From JADFNB01 sp036397455 (GTDB lineage Bacteria > Gemmatimonadota > Gemmatimonadetes > Gemmatimonadales > GWC2-71-9), in contig DASWIX010000037.1 of assembly GCA_036397455.1 (NCBI GenBank), positions 1 to 64,000 of the forward strand: 64,000 bases of DNA, written 5' to 3'. A program made the position numbers and the translations under genes. The notes below the pieces were generated by a model. It made no database searches and was not told where the DNA came from. It saw only the letters and a program-made list of their open reading frames with translations. Below are positions 50,827 to 59,450 of this stretch, piece after piece. Within the stretch, counting starts at the first letter, position 1, and each line of letters starts with the position of its first letter.

Positions 50827-51753
50827 GTGCGGGAGGCGCTGGCTCGCGCCGGCGGTGTCGCCGCGCGCGGTGCGGTCGAGCAACGGGCGCGCGAACCGGT
50901 GGCGCATCCGTTCGCCTCCGCGCGGGTGCTTGAGGGCGCGCGGATGGCCGCGCTCCCCGTTGGCGACGCGCATCCCGCTCCGGACGGATCCGGGTTCGTC
51001 GACGGAATCCAGCGTCTGGTGGTCGACGGCCATTACGGCCTCGTCCCAGTGATTCGCGGGCACGTGGCCGCCGCCGTGCTCGAGCGGGTCGACGGTGTGC
51101 TCTCGGCGGTCGCAACCGAGTTCGAGGAGTTTCTCGTCGTGCCGGTCCGCCGCCTGTCGGCGCCACAGCACACGGCTCTCGAACAGGTTGGTCTCGCGGT
51201 GTATGACAGCGATCCGGGCGCCCGACCCCATCCGATCGTCGATCGCTACGCGGCGCTGCAGGTCATCGAACGCCGGCGCGAGCGGGCGGAACTGGCCGCG
51301 GCCGGCGCGTTTCTCCGGGCGCGCCCGGGCGGGTGGCTGTTCAGGGATGGCAGCATCGGGGGACTGGCGGCGTTGCCGGGGGGCGACCGGGTGGTCGGGT
51401 TGGTCAAGAGCCACGAAACGCAGTTTCTCGACGGGGAAGACCTGGTCGTGGCGCTGACGCTTCCCGAGGGTTGCCGATCCGGGGTGTTCGAGCGGATCGA
51501 AGAGGGGCGGCGGCCGATGCTGACGTGGTACCTTAGGCTATGGCCATGGAGCGAATTGGACTTGTTGCACGGCCTGATGCGCGTCGAACGATGTCCCGGT
51601 GACCACGTGATCGCCGAAGCCGGCGACGTGAGCCGCTGGTTGCTCGCGGAGCGGACGCCGATCTCGGCACCGGACGCGCGGTGGGATCGACTGATCTATC
51701 CAATTCACGAGGTGGAGATGTATCTCCGCGCGCGCGTCGGTGGTTGGGGATGA
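50827..51753 (+). CDS. nurA: NurA-like 5'-3' DNA nuclease
   Basis: The 308-residue protein starts at GTG 50827 with AGG 6 nt upstream. NurA active-site residues can be placed: Asp59 in 'FVDGIQRLV' (the N-terminal DG motif), Asp174 in 'LFRDGSIGGL' (second DGS motif), Lys194 in 'VGLVKSHETQF' and a C-terminal His294 in 'IYPIHEVEMYL'. Order and spacing match archaeal NurA, although overall similarity looks low. NurA works inside the HerA hexamer to resect broken DNA ends. Its stop overlaps the herA ATG (ATGA), as expected for partners. The identification rests on motifs and context together. Confidence 0.8.
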   Translation: MREALARAGGVAARGAVEQRAREPVAHPFASARVLEGARMAALPVGDAHPAPDGSGFVDGIQRLVVDGHYGLVPVIRGHVAAAVLERVDGVLSAVATEFEEFLVVPVRRLSAPQHTALEQVGLAVYDSDPGARPHPIVDRYAALQVIERRRERAELAAAGAFLRARPGGWLFRDGSIGGLAALPGGDRVVGLVKSHETQFLDGEDLVVALTLPEGCRSGVFERIEEGRRPMLTWYLRLWPWSELDLLHGLMRVERCPGDHVIAEAGDVSRWLLAERTPISAPDARWDRLIYPIHEVEMYLRARVGGWG

Positions 51754-53693
51754 CGGCCGACACGGCCCCGGTCATCGGGCGGGTGGTGGCGACCGAGCAA
51801 CTCCCCGCCGGGCCCCACCAGTTCCATTTCTGGACGGCGACCCACACGTCGATCGGGATCGGGGCGATCGTCCGCGTCGACGCCCCGGACGGGCGGGTGG
51901 TGTACGCCGTGGTGATCGACGGCCGCGCGTATTCCGATCTCGTCAGTCCGTTGCACGACGTGCTTGCGGCGGAAGGCGATCCCGCCGTCACGGCGCCGCC
52001 GACCCGCCGTACCGAGATCCGGTTGTGGACCGGTGCGGTCTTGCGCCAGATACCGGAGGAACCGTTGCAACCGGTTCCGCTGGCGGAGGTGCGAGAGGCC
52101 ACGGCCGCGGACGTCGAGATCGCGTTGCGGATGGATGCGTACGTGCGCGCGACGCCGTCGACGGCGATTCCGGTCGGCATGTACACGGCGGCCGGGATGC
52201 GGGCTCCGATCTATCTCGACGCCGATTTCCTGCTCGGTCCGGAATCGGCGCATCTCAACATCAACGGCGTGTCCGGTCTGGCGACCAAGACGAGTGCGGT
52301 CACGTTTCTGCTGCAATCGGTTTTTGCGCACTTTCCCGCGTCCAAGGGGCGCATCGCCGCGGTCTGCTTCAACGTCAAAGGACCCGACCTGGCGTTTCTC
52401 GATCAACCGGCCGACCTGGACGACGACGACCGCGCGATGTACGCGGCGTTGCGTGTGCCGGCCGAACCGTTCGGACGGTTGCGCTACTTCGCGCCGCTCA
52501 AGGCGGACGGCGTCAACCTCAACACGTTGCGTTCGCATGAGGATCTGGCGGCATCGGTCGAGCCGCTCATCTGGGGGCTGCGGGAGGTTTTGGATTACAG
52601 CGAGGTCCTGTTGAACCGGGACGACATCGACGCCAAAGCCGACGCGTTTCTGGACTTCCTCGCCGACCGCGTCGTGGGGAAACGCTTCGACGATGATTGG
52701 GGCGGGCGGCACCTGGTGGAGAGCTTCACGGCGCTCGAGCGGCTGTTCCGGGCCATCTTCGACGGACTCGAAACCACGGGCGGCCGCGATATGTGGCGCA
52801 CGCATCACATTGCGACCATCCGCAAGGTGCGCAACCGGTTGCTCAACATCTCCACCCGCTGTAAAGGGCTGGTGACCGACGACGAGGGCGCGCACGATCT
52901 GCCGTTTGGCGCATTCGAGGACCGGTCGGTCTACGTCGTCGATGTGGCGGGGGTGGATCCGCTGGGCCAGGACCTCGTCTTTACGCGGGTCGTCTCGAAA
53001 CTGCGCGAGCATCTCGAGCGGGGCGATCTCGGGGTGGAACACGTCATCGTGTTCGTCGACGAGCTCAACAAATACGCGCCGGGCGACGGACCGGATACAT
53101 ACGTGCGGCGCATGTTGCTGGATATCTCGGAACGCGGACGATACCTGGGGCTGGTCCTGTTCGGTGCGCAACAGTTTCGCTCGCAAGTGCACCGGCGGGT
53201 CGTCGGGAACGCGAGCACGACCGTGTACGGACGCATGGACATGGACGAACTGGCCATGCCGGGGTACGCCGTACTCTCCCCGGCGACCAAGATCAAGTTG
53301 GCGACGCTGCCCAAAGGCGAGCTCATGGTCCGGCATCCGCACTTCACGCAGCCGATCTTCCTGAAGTTTCCCCGGCCGGCGTCGCTGGCGGGACGGCAGG
53401 GGATCGAACAATTTCCCCCGGTGGCGGACGTCCCGTTCGACGACGCCATTGCCCGTCAGCTTTCGGCCATGGATCGGCGGATCGTACGGGCGCGGGTGGT
53501 GGATCTGATTGCGGGCCGGCGTGAGGACGAGGTGCGGGCGGCGCTGCTTGCCACCAGGCGCGCCAAACCGAGCGATCCGCTGGCCTACTTCCGTGCGCGG
53601 CTCGGCGCCGTCATTGCGACAACCAGAGGCGACGCCCCTGACGGGGACGGGCTGCGGTCCCTGAAGCCGGTGGAGGATCCCTATGCGCCCTGA
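51750..53693 (+). CDS. herA: HerA-like hexameric DNA translocase (DUF87 family)
   Basis: The 647-residue FtsK/HerA-class ATPase has an N-terminal HAS-barrel-like domain (about 8-60, 'IGRVVATEQLPAGPHQFHFW'). The P-loop is 'GVSGLATKTS' (173-182, Lys180), one residue longer than the usual GxxGxGKS and without its second Gly. Walker B is 'VIVFVDELNKYAP' (Asp437-Glu438). An arginine-rich 'SERGRYLGLVLFGAQQFRSQV' (in part) carries sensor/finger candidates. HerA threads DNA into NurA and cooperates with Mre11-Rad50. ATG 51750 is used; a GTG at 51681 would overlap nurA by 73 nt. Confidence 0.87.
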   Translation: MTADTAPVIGRVVATEQLPAGPHQFHFWTATHTSIGIGAIVRVDAPDGRVVYAVVIDGRAYSDLVSPLHDVLAAEGDPAVTAPPTRRTEIRLWTGAVLRQIPEEPLQPVPLAEVREATAADVEIALRMDAYVRATPSTAIPVGMYTAAGMRAPIYLDADFLLGPESAHLNINGVSGLATKTSAVTFLLQSVFAHFPASKGRIAAVCFNVKGPDLAFLDQPADLDDDDRAMYAALRVPAEPFGRLRYFAPLKADGVNLNTLRSHEDLAASVEPLIWGLREVLDYSEVLLNRDDIDAKADAFLDFLADRVVGKRFDDDWGGRHLVESFTALERLFRAIFDGLETTGGRDMWRTHHIATIRKVRNRLLNISTRCKGLVTDDEGAHDLPFGAFEDRSVYVVDVAGVDPLGQDLVFTRVVSKLREHLERGDLGVEHVIVFVDELNKYAPGDGPDTYVRRMLLDISERGRYLGLVLFGAQQFRSQVHRRVVGNASTTVYGRMDMDELAMPGYAVLSPATKIKLATLPKGELMVRHPHFTQPIFLKFPRPASLAGRQGIEQFPPVADVPFDDAIARQLSAMDRRIVRARVVDLIAGRREDEVRAALLATRRAKPSDPLAYFRARLGAVIATTRGDAPDGDGLRSLKPVEDPYAP

Positions 53694-54552
53694 CGTTTGT
53701 GTCGCCGTGTCGGCCCTCGGATTCGCGATCACCGCGAGTTCGCTCGCCGCGCAACAGACGCCGCTCCGGTTCGGCCCGACGGCGGGTACGGTCGTGCACA
53801 CGCTCACCGAAGTCCGGACCGTCACGACGCTGTTCGGGTTTCCCGCCCTGCCCGATGGCGCCGCCTTCGAACACGATCGGCGGGTCAGCGCGACGCAGCG
53901 CGTGGTGGCGGCGGAGGAAGGGGGGTGGACGGTCGCCGTCGAAATCGACTCGGTTCGCGCGCGGCGGCGGGCGCCCGAGGGTGCGTGGCTGGCGGTGGTG
54001 GACACGGGCAGCGTCGGGCAGCCGGTGCGGCTGGTCATGACGCCGCGGTTCGCGATGGCCGCCGTCCACACGGCGATTGCCGCCGACCACGACGTGCTGC
54101 GCGTGATGGGCGCGTGGGTGGCGGGGCGCGGATTCGCGTTTCCCGAGGGACCGGTTGCAGCCGGCGGCACGTTCGAAACGGGTAGCGCCTTCCGCTTCGT
54201 GGCGGCATTGATCCCCGAGCAGGGCATGACGTTGCGCGTCCCACTGTCCGGGCCGGTGCTCATGCAGGTCGACAGCGTGGTCGCCAACGAGTCCGACGAG
54301 GTGACGTACCTGAGCTTCACGGGGTCGTTCGCGCCCGAAACCGTCGCGACGGGGGGTGAGGCGGGCAACGCGCAATCGTCGCTGGCGGGCGGATACGCCG
54401 GGCGGCTGATCTGGTCGCGTGGATGGAACGCGTTCGTGTCAGGCGTCGTGCGCGTGCGCGTGGAGGGCCAGGTGACGGCGGAGTCCGCCGCCGGAGCGTT
54501 CAGCGGGCACGTGCAATGGGAAGCCACGATCACGCACCAGGTGCGTTTCTAG
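53683..54552 (+). CDS. Exported hypothetical protein embedded in the DNA-repair operon
   Basis: The 289-residue protein has a signal peptide 'VAVSALGFAITASSLAAQQ'. The mature part is beta-rich, e.g. 'GWTVAVEIDSVRARRRAP', 'LRVPLSGPVLMQVDSVVA' and 'YAGRLIWSRGWNAFVSGVVRV' (in part), and ends 'HVQWEATITHQVRF'. No family is recognised. The start overlaps the herA stop by 11 nt and the Mre11 gene begins 4 nt after its stop, so it is translated with cytoplasmic DNA-repair proteins despite being predicted to leave the cytoplasm. Confidence 0.72.
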   Translation: MRPDVCVAVSALGFAITASSLAAQQTPLRFGPTAGTVVHTLTEVRTVTTLFGFPALPDGAAFEHDRRVSATQRVVAAEEGGWTVAVEIDSVRARRRAPEGAWLAVVDTGSVGQPVRLVMTPRFAMAAVHTAIAADHDVLRVMGAWVAGRGFAFPEGPVAAGGTFETGSAFRFVAALIPEQGMTLRVPLSGPVLMQVDSVVANESDEVTYLSFTGSFAPETVATGGEAGNAQSSLAGGYAGRLIWSRGWNAFVSGVVRVRVEGQVTAESAAGAFSGHVQWEATITHQVRF

Positions 54553-54556
54553 GCAC

Positions 54557-55744
54557 GTGAAGCTCGCCCACATCGCGGATCTCCATCTCGGCTACCGGCA
54601 GTACCCGCGGCAGACCCCGCACGGCATCAATCAGCGCGAAGCCGACGTCGCCGGGGCGTTCCGGCGCGCGCTGGACGCGATCATCGAGGAGGGGCCCGAC
54701 CTCATTCTCGTGGCGGGCGACGTGTTCCATTCCGTTCGACCCACCAACGTCGCCATTCTGGATTCCTTCCATCAATTCCGCCGTCTGCGCGAGGCCTTGC
54801 CGAAGACGCCGGTCGTCATCATCGCCGGCAACCATGATACGCCCCGTTCGGTCGAAACCGGGTCGATTCTGAAGTTGTTTTCCGTCCTCGGGGGCGTGCA
54901 CGTGGTGGCACACGCGTCACGCCGGGTGGTGTTCGAGGATCTCGACACGGCGGTGCTGTGCGTTCCCAACCACGCGTGGAGCGGCGTCCCGCGCCCGGCG
55001 GTCGCCCCCGATCCGGCGGTGCGCTGGAACATTCTGATGACACACCGTGAAGTGGAGGGAGCGTTGCCCGCCGACCCGTCCATGCTCGGATACGGTGGCA
55101 CGCCGATCAAACACGCGGACGTGCATGCCGAGGAATTCGATTACGTGGCACTCGGGCACTACCACGTCGCGACGGCAGTCGAACCCAACATGTGGTACGC
55201 CGGATCGCTGGAGTACGTGACGACGAACCCGTGGGGCGAATCGCGCGAGCGCGGCTCGGCCAGCGGGGTGGGCCGCAAGGGGTGGTTATCGGTCGCGTTC
55301 ACCGATCAGGCGGAGGTCACGTTCCATGCGATCGATCTCGCGCGCCGCGTCATCGACCTCGATCCGATTCACGGCGCCGGGTTGGCGGCGGCGGAGATCG
55401 ACGGGCAAATCGCGCATCGGGTGTCCGGTGTGGCGGGAGGGATCGAGGGTCAGATCGTGCGGCAGGTCGTGTACGATGTGCCGCGCATTACCGCGCGTGA
55501 CCTCGATCACGCCGCCGTGCGCGAGTGGAAGACGCGGGCATTGCACTACCGGCTCGACCTGCGCCGGCCGGACGAGCCACGTCAGATCGGTGTCGGGGCG
55601 CCGGGCCGCCGGCAGACCCTGCCCGAAATCCTGGCGGAGTTCCTCCAGCAGCGGACGTTGCCGGCGGAGGTCCCACGCGAGCGGCTCCTCGCGCTGGCGG
55701 CGCACTATCTCGACGCGGTCGAAGAAACGGACGGGGGCGCGTAG
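54557..55744 (+). CDS. sbcD: DNA double-strand-break repair nuclease, Mre11/SbcD family
   Basis: The 395-residue calcineurin-like phosphoesterase starts at GTG 54557. Metal ligands: Asp8/His10 in 'IADLHLG', Asp55 in 'VAGDVFH', Asn92-His93-Asp94 in 'AGNHDT', His in 'MTHREVEG' and the GHxH-type 'LGHYHV'. A C-terminal ~120-residue capping/Rad50-binding part follows. Mre11 trims and processes DNA ends with Rad50. The gene touches the Rad50 gene with no gap, which fits a fixed complex. The archaeal-like neighbours argue for an Mre11-type role in HerA-NurA resection. Confidence 0.93.
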   Translation: MKLAHIADLHLGYRQYPRQTPHGINQREADVAGAFRRALDAIIEEGPDLILVAGDVFHSVRPTNVAILDSFHQFRRLREALPKTPVVIIAGNHDTPRSVETGSILKLFSVLGGVHVVAHASRRVVFEDLDTAVLCVPNHAWSGVPRPAVAPDPAVRWNILMTHREVEGALPADPSMLGYGGTPIKHADVHAEEFDYVALGHYHVATAVEPNMWYAGSLEYVTTNPWGESRERGSASGVGRKGWLSVAFTDQAEVTFHAIDLARRVIDLDPIHGAGLAAAEIDGQIAHRVSGVAGGIEGQIVRQVVYDVPRITARDLDHAAVREWKTRALHYRLDLRRPDEPRQIGVGAPGRRQTLPEILAEFLQQRTLPAEVPRERLLALAAHYLDAVEETDGGA

Positions 55745-58171
55745 GTGCGACTGGATCGCGTGCAACTCGTCAATTTCCGCCAGCATGCGGACACGGTGAT
55801 CGAGTTCGGCCCCGGCGTCACGGCGATCATCGGTCCCAACGGGGCGGGCAAGACCACGTTGTTGGAAGCGATCGCGTGGGCGTTCTACGGAACCCCGGCG
55901 GTGCGGGGCAGCCGCGACTCGATCCGCTGGAATCGCGCGCCGGCGCGGTCGCCGGTACGGGTCGACGTGGAGTTCGGGCTGGGAAGTCACGACTACCGCG
56001 TCGCCCGCACGTTGTACGGCGCCGAGTTGTTCCAGGACAGGGCGGACGCGCCGATCGCGAACAGCCCGCAGGAGGTGACGGCACGGGTCCGCCGCGTGCT
56101 CGGCATGTCGCGCGAAGAGTTCTTCAACACCTACTTCACGGGTCAGAAGGAACTCGCCGTGATGGCCTCGATGGGGCCGACGGATCGCGGGCGGTTCCTG
56201 TCCAGGATCCTCGGGTACGAGCGGTTGCGACTGGCCCAGGACGAGCTGCGCACGACACGATCGGCGTTGCGTGGCGAGTTGGTGGGGCTCGAACGCGCCT
56301 TGGGCGATCCGGCCGAACTCGCGCGCGAGCGCACGGAGGCCGAACGGCGCTGCGCTGAGGTCCGGAAGGCGGTCGCGGGCGGCGAGAAGACCATGGCCGC
56401 CGCGGTGGCACGGCGCGACCACGTTGGGCCGGCGTGGACGGAGATGGGGCGCGTGCGCGAATCGGTGCTGGCCCTCGAGAGCGATCGGCGCGTGGCCGAC
56501 AAGGACGTGCTCGAGGCACGCCGGGAGTTCGAGCGTCTCGATCGGGAGATGGCGGAGGCGCTCGCCGCGCAGTCAAAGCTGAAGGAACTCGAGCCCCATC
56601 TCGCCGCCATCGCCCCGCTTCGCGAGGAACTCGACCGACTCGAACGGGAAGGGCGCGCGGCGGGCCAGCGGCGACTCCTGACCGGGCAATTGGCCGAGGT
56701 GCGTTCCCAGGCGGGTCGTACCGCCAAGCGTCGCCTTGCGATCGGCGACCCGCTGCCGCCGGTGCGGGAAGCGCAGGAAGAGTTGGACGCGGCCCGCGCG
56801 CGCCTCAAGGTCTGCGAGGAGGACGAGGAGCGGGTTCACACCGAGTGGGTGCGGGACAAGCAGGACGCGGAGACCAAGCGCCTTACCCTGCGTGACCAGT
56901 ACCGGGATCTGCAACGTCACCGCGAGCACGTGGTCGAAGCCGGCCCGGACGGTGCCTGCCCGACCTGCGCGCGCACGCTCGGCCCGGAGTATGAAAGCGT
57001 CCTCGTTGCTCTGGCGGAGCAACTCGAGGCCATCGAGTTGAACGGGAGGTTTTTCAAGCAACGGGTCGAGCAACTTGCCAAGGAACCGGACGAACTCGTC
57101 GAGCGGCGCCGGGCGACGGCGGAGGCGCGCGCGGCGCTGGAGCACGCCGGGGAGCGTCACGCGGCCGCGCGCACGCGTGAAGACGAGGCGCGGGGGTTCG
57201 ACGAGGAACTCAGTCGCCACTCGACGCGAGCGACGGACCTGGAAGCGGCGATCGCGGCGCTGCCCGAGTCGTACGATGCGGAGCGACACGATGCGGTGCG
57301 GGATCGACTGCGCGAGTTGGAGCCCACCGCGAATCAGGCGACCGCCTACCGGGTGCAGGCGCAACGCGCCGAGCTGTTAGTGCAGGAGGCGGAGGTCGCG
57401 GATCGTCTTGCGTCCGCGTGTGAAGCGCGTGTTGCCGAGCTGGTGCAGTCGATTGCGGCGCTGGGTTACAGCGACGAGCGCTACCAGGCGGCCCGCGCTG
57501 AGTACGATGCGGCGGAGGCCGCCGTGCGGGAGGCGGAGCTGAGTTTGTCTGCGCATCAGGGCGACGTGAAAGCCGCCGAGGCGGCGCTGGCCTCGGTGAC
57601 CCGGCGGGTGGAGGAGCGCGCCGCTCGGGCCGCGCGATCGGTCGAGATCCGGACGGACGTTGCCGTCCACGATGAATTGGACGAAGCGTTCGGGGATCTG
57701 CGGACCAGCCTGAACGCGAGCCTGCGTCCGGAACTGTCGGATATCGCATCCGGGTTTCTCGGAGATCTGACCGAAGGGCGCTACCACGAACTCGAGTTGG
57801 ACGAACAGTATCGGATGACGGTGTTGGAGGATGGTGATCCCAAGCCGGTGATCTCGGGGGGCGAGGAAGATATCGGCAACCTCGTCCTCCGGCTGGCCAT
57901 CAGCCAGATGGTTGCGGCGCGAGCCGGCCAGCCGTTCTCGTTATTGGTGCTGGACGAGATCTTCGGGAGTCTGGATGACCATCGGCGCCAGCACGTCGTG
58001 CAGTTGTTGCGCCGGCTCGGCGACCGCTTTCCCCAGGTGATACTCATCACGCACATTGAGTCGGTACGCGATGCCGTCGATCGCGTCCTCCGTGTGACGC
58101 TTGACAGCGCGGTGGGCGCCGCCATTGTCCGGGAGGACGCTGGAGGTTCCGATGAAGATGTGGCGGCCTGA
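55745..58171 (+). CDS. sbcC: Rad50/SbcC-family ATPase
   Basis: The 808-residue SMC-like protein is close in size to archaeal Rad50 and shorter than E. coli SbcC. Walker A is 'GPNGAGKTT' (30-38). Long coiled coils flank a zinc hook Cys405-Pro-Thr-Cys408 almost exactly at mid-length. The signature motif is 'SGGEED' (from Ser704) and Walker B is 'LLVLDEIFGSLD' (Asp737, Glu738), with 'ITHIES' behind it. It tethers DNA ends and gates Mre11. It starts at GTG 55745 directly after the Mre11 stop. Confidence 0.94.
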   Translation: MRLDRVQLVNFRQHADTVIEFGPGVTAIIGPNGAGKTTLLEAIAWAFYGTPAVRGSRDSIRWNRAPARSPVRVDVEFGLGSHDYRVARTLYGAELFQDRADAPIANSPQEVTARVRRVLGMSREEFFNTYFTGQKELAVMASMGPTDRGRFLSRILGYERLRLAQDELRTTRSALRGELVGLERALGDPAELARERTEAERRCAEVRKAVAGGEKTMAAAVARRDHVGPAWTEMGRVRESVLALESDRRVADKDVLEARREFERLDREMAEALAAQSKLKELEPHLAAIAPLREELDRLEREGRAAGQRRLLTGQLAEVRSQAGRTAKRRLAIGDPLPPVREAQEELDAARARLKVCEEDEERVHTEWVRDKQDAETKRLTLRDQYRDLQRHREHVVEAGPDGACPTCARTLGPEYESVLVALAEQLEAIELNGRFFKQRVEQLAKEPDELVERRRATAEARAALEHAGERHAAARTREDEARGFDEELSRHSTRATDLEAAIAALPESYDAERHDAVRDRLRELEPTANQATAYRVQAQRAELLVQEAEVADRLASACEARVAELVQSIAALGYSDERYQAARAEYDAAEAAVREAELSLSAHQGDVKAAEAALASVTRRVEERAARAARSVEIRTDVAVHDELDEAFGDLRTSLNASLRPELSDIASGFLGDLTEGRYHELELDEQYRMTVLEDGDPKPVISGGEEDIGNLVLRLAISQMVAARAGQPFSLLVLDEIFGSLDDHRRQHVVQLLRRLGDRFPQVILITHIESVRDAVDRVLRVTLDSAVGAAIVREDAGGSDEDVAA

Positions 58172-59126
58172 CCGCGCGGTCACCGGCCCCTTTGCCGCCG
58201 TCGAAGCCGACATCCCCCACCTGAACCGGGTGTTTTCCGACGCGTTCACCGATCGGTATCGTCGGGATGGGATGGTCGGAGTGCGCGTGCCGGAACTCAA
58301 TCCAGCCATCTGGCGCTACGCGCTGCGGGACGCCGGGCCGGGTGCCATGGTGTGGCGCGACGAAGATGATGCGTTGGTGGCGTTCAACATCGCGCACCAT
58401 TCAGGTGGGGAGGGGTGGATGGGCCCGTTGGCGGTACGGCCCGACCGGCAGGGGTTGGGTGTGGGCGGCGCCATCGTGCGCTCGGCGATCGAGTGGTTGG
58501 AAGGCGCCGACGTGGGCACGATTGGTCTCGAGACGATGCCCCGTACGGTCGACAACATCGGTTTCTACAGCCGCATAGGGTTCGTGCCCGGCCATCTCAC
58601 GGTCACGCTGAGTCTGGACGTGGTGGGTCAAGCGGCCCGCGAACGGGGTACACGGCTCCACCGGCTCCAGGCAGACGAACGCGCCGATCTCGTGCGACGG
58701 TGCCAGGACCGGCTTGCCACCTCCGCGCCGGATCATGACTTCACCCGGGAACACGAACTCACCCAGGAACTGGCGATTGGGGATACGGTGGTGCTGGAAA
58801 CGGGAGGGCGGGTCCGGGCGTTCGCGTTGTGGCATTCGGCGGCGCTGGCCGAATCGCGGCCGGCGGACGAGGTCCGCGTGCTCAAGTTGTTCGCGGAATC
58901 GGCGGAGGCGTTTGGCGAGGTCCTGCGCGCGGTCGAAGCGTGCGCGGTGGCGCTCAGCATTCGGCGGGTGACCGTGCGCTGCCAGACCGCGTTTGCCGCG
59001 TCGTTCAGGACGTTGATTGCCCGTGGGTATCAGGTCCGCTGGACCGACCTGCGGATGACCCTGGAGGGGTATCCCGAGGTCGCCGTGCCCGAAGGTGAAG
59101 TCCTGTTCTCAAACTGGGAGATCTGA
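58152..59126 (+). CDS. GNAT-family N-acetyltransferase
   Basis: The 324-residue protein starts at ATG 58152 with GGAGG 6 nt upstream, so it is translated well even though the start lies 20 nt inside the Rad50 gene. The first half has the acetyl-CoA motif 'GPLAVRPDRQGLGVGGAIVR' (20 residues) and 'NIGFYSRIGFVPGHL'. The second half ('LKLFAESAEAFGEVLRAVEA', 'TAFAASFRTLIARGYQVRW') repeats parts of the fold, suggesting a tandem or degenerate second GNAT domain. The substrate is unknown. It closes the repair operon. Confidence 0.85.
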   Translation: MKMWRPDRAVTGPFAAVEADIPHLNRVFSDAFTDRYRRDGMVGVRVPELNPAIWRYALRDAGPGAMVWRDEDDALVAFNIAHHSGGEGWMGPLAVRPDRQGLGVGGAIVRSAIEWLEGADVGTIGLETMPRTVDNIGFYSRIGFVPGHLTVTLSLDVVGQAARERGTRLHRLQADERADLVRRCQDRLATSAPDHDFTREHELTQELAIGDTVVLETGGRVRAFALWHSAALAESRPADEVRVLKLFAESAEAFGEVLRAVEACAVALSIRRVTVRCQTAFAASFRTLIARGYQVRWTDLRMTLEGYPEVAVPEGEVLFSNWEI

Positions 59127-59195
59127 GCACCGCACGCGTCGGTCGTCCTCGATAGCGCGGCTCAACGGCGGGGATTCGCCGCCGTCGTGTCGTCG

Positions 59196-59387
59196 TCAGG
59201 GCGTATTCGACCGTCCGCCGGCGTCGCGCCGCGCATCCGCCTCGACGATCCCGACCACCACCAGGGCGACGGCGAGTACCAGCGGGACATGGGTCCACCC
59301 GGTGTGGAGATCGGCGATGAACGTCAGCGTCACCCATGCCACGCCACAAATGCATGCCGCGAGGAACAACACGATCGGGTTACGCAT
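59196..59387 (-). CDS. Small two-helix membrane protein
   Basis: The 63-residue protein has two membrane segments: 'IVLFLAACICGVAWVTLTFI' (20 residues) and 'VPLVLAVALVVVGIVEA', with a short charged tail. GGAG lies about 10 nt before the ATG at 59385-59387. A weak TTGACA-type promoter overlaps the promoter at 59415 on the other strand. No family recognised. It is convergent with the GNAT gene. Confidence 0.6.
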   Translation of the reverse strand: MRNPIVLFLAACICGVAWVTLTFIADLHTGWTHVPLVLAVALVVVGIVEADARRDAGGRSNTP

Positions 59388-59414
59388 GGCGCATGGACTC
59401 CGGTATCTGGTTGC

Positions 59415-59444
59415 TTGACGTTGTCAAAAGCTGGCCCGTATATT
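59415..59444 (+). promoter_or_regulatory. Promoter of the candidate RNA upstream of folE
   Basis: TTGACG at 59415-59420, an 18-nt spacer, then TATATT at 59439-59444. Transcription would start near 59451, far (about 270 nt) upstream of the folE start. Confidence 0.65.
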
Positions 59445-59450
59445 GCGATC

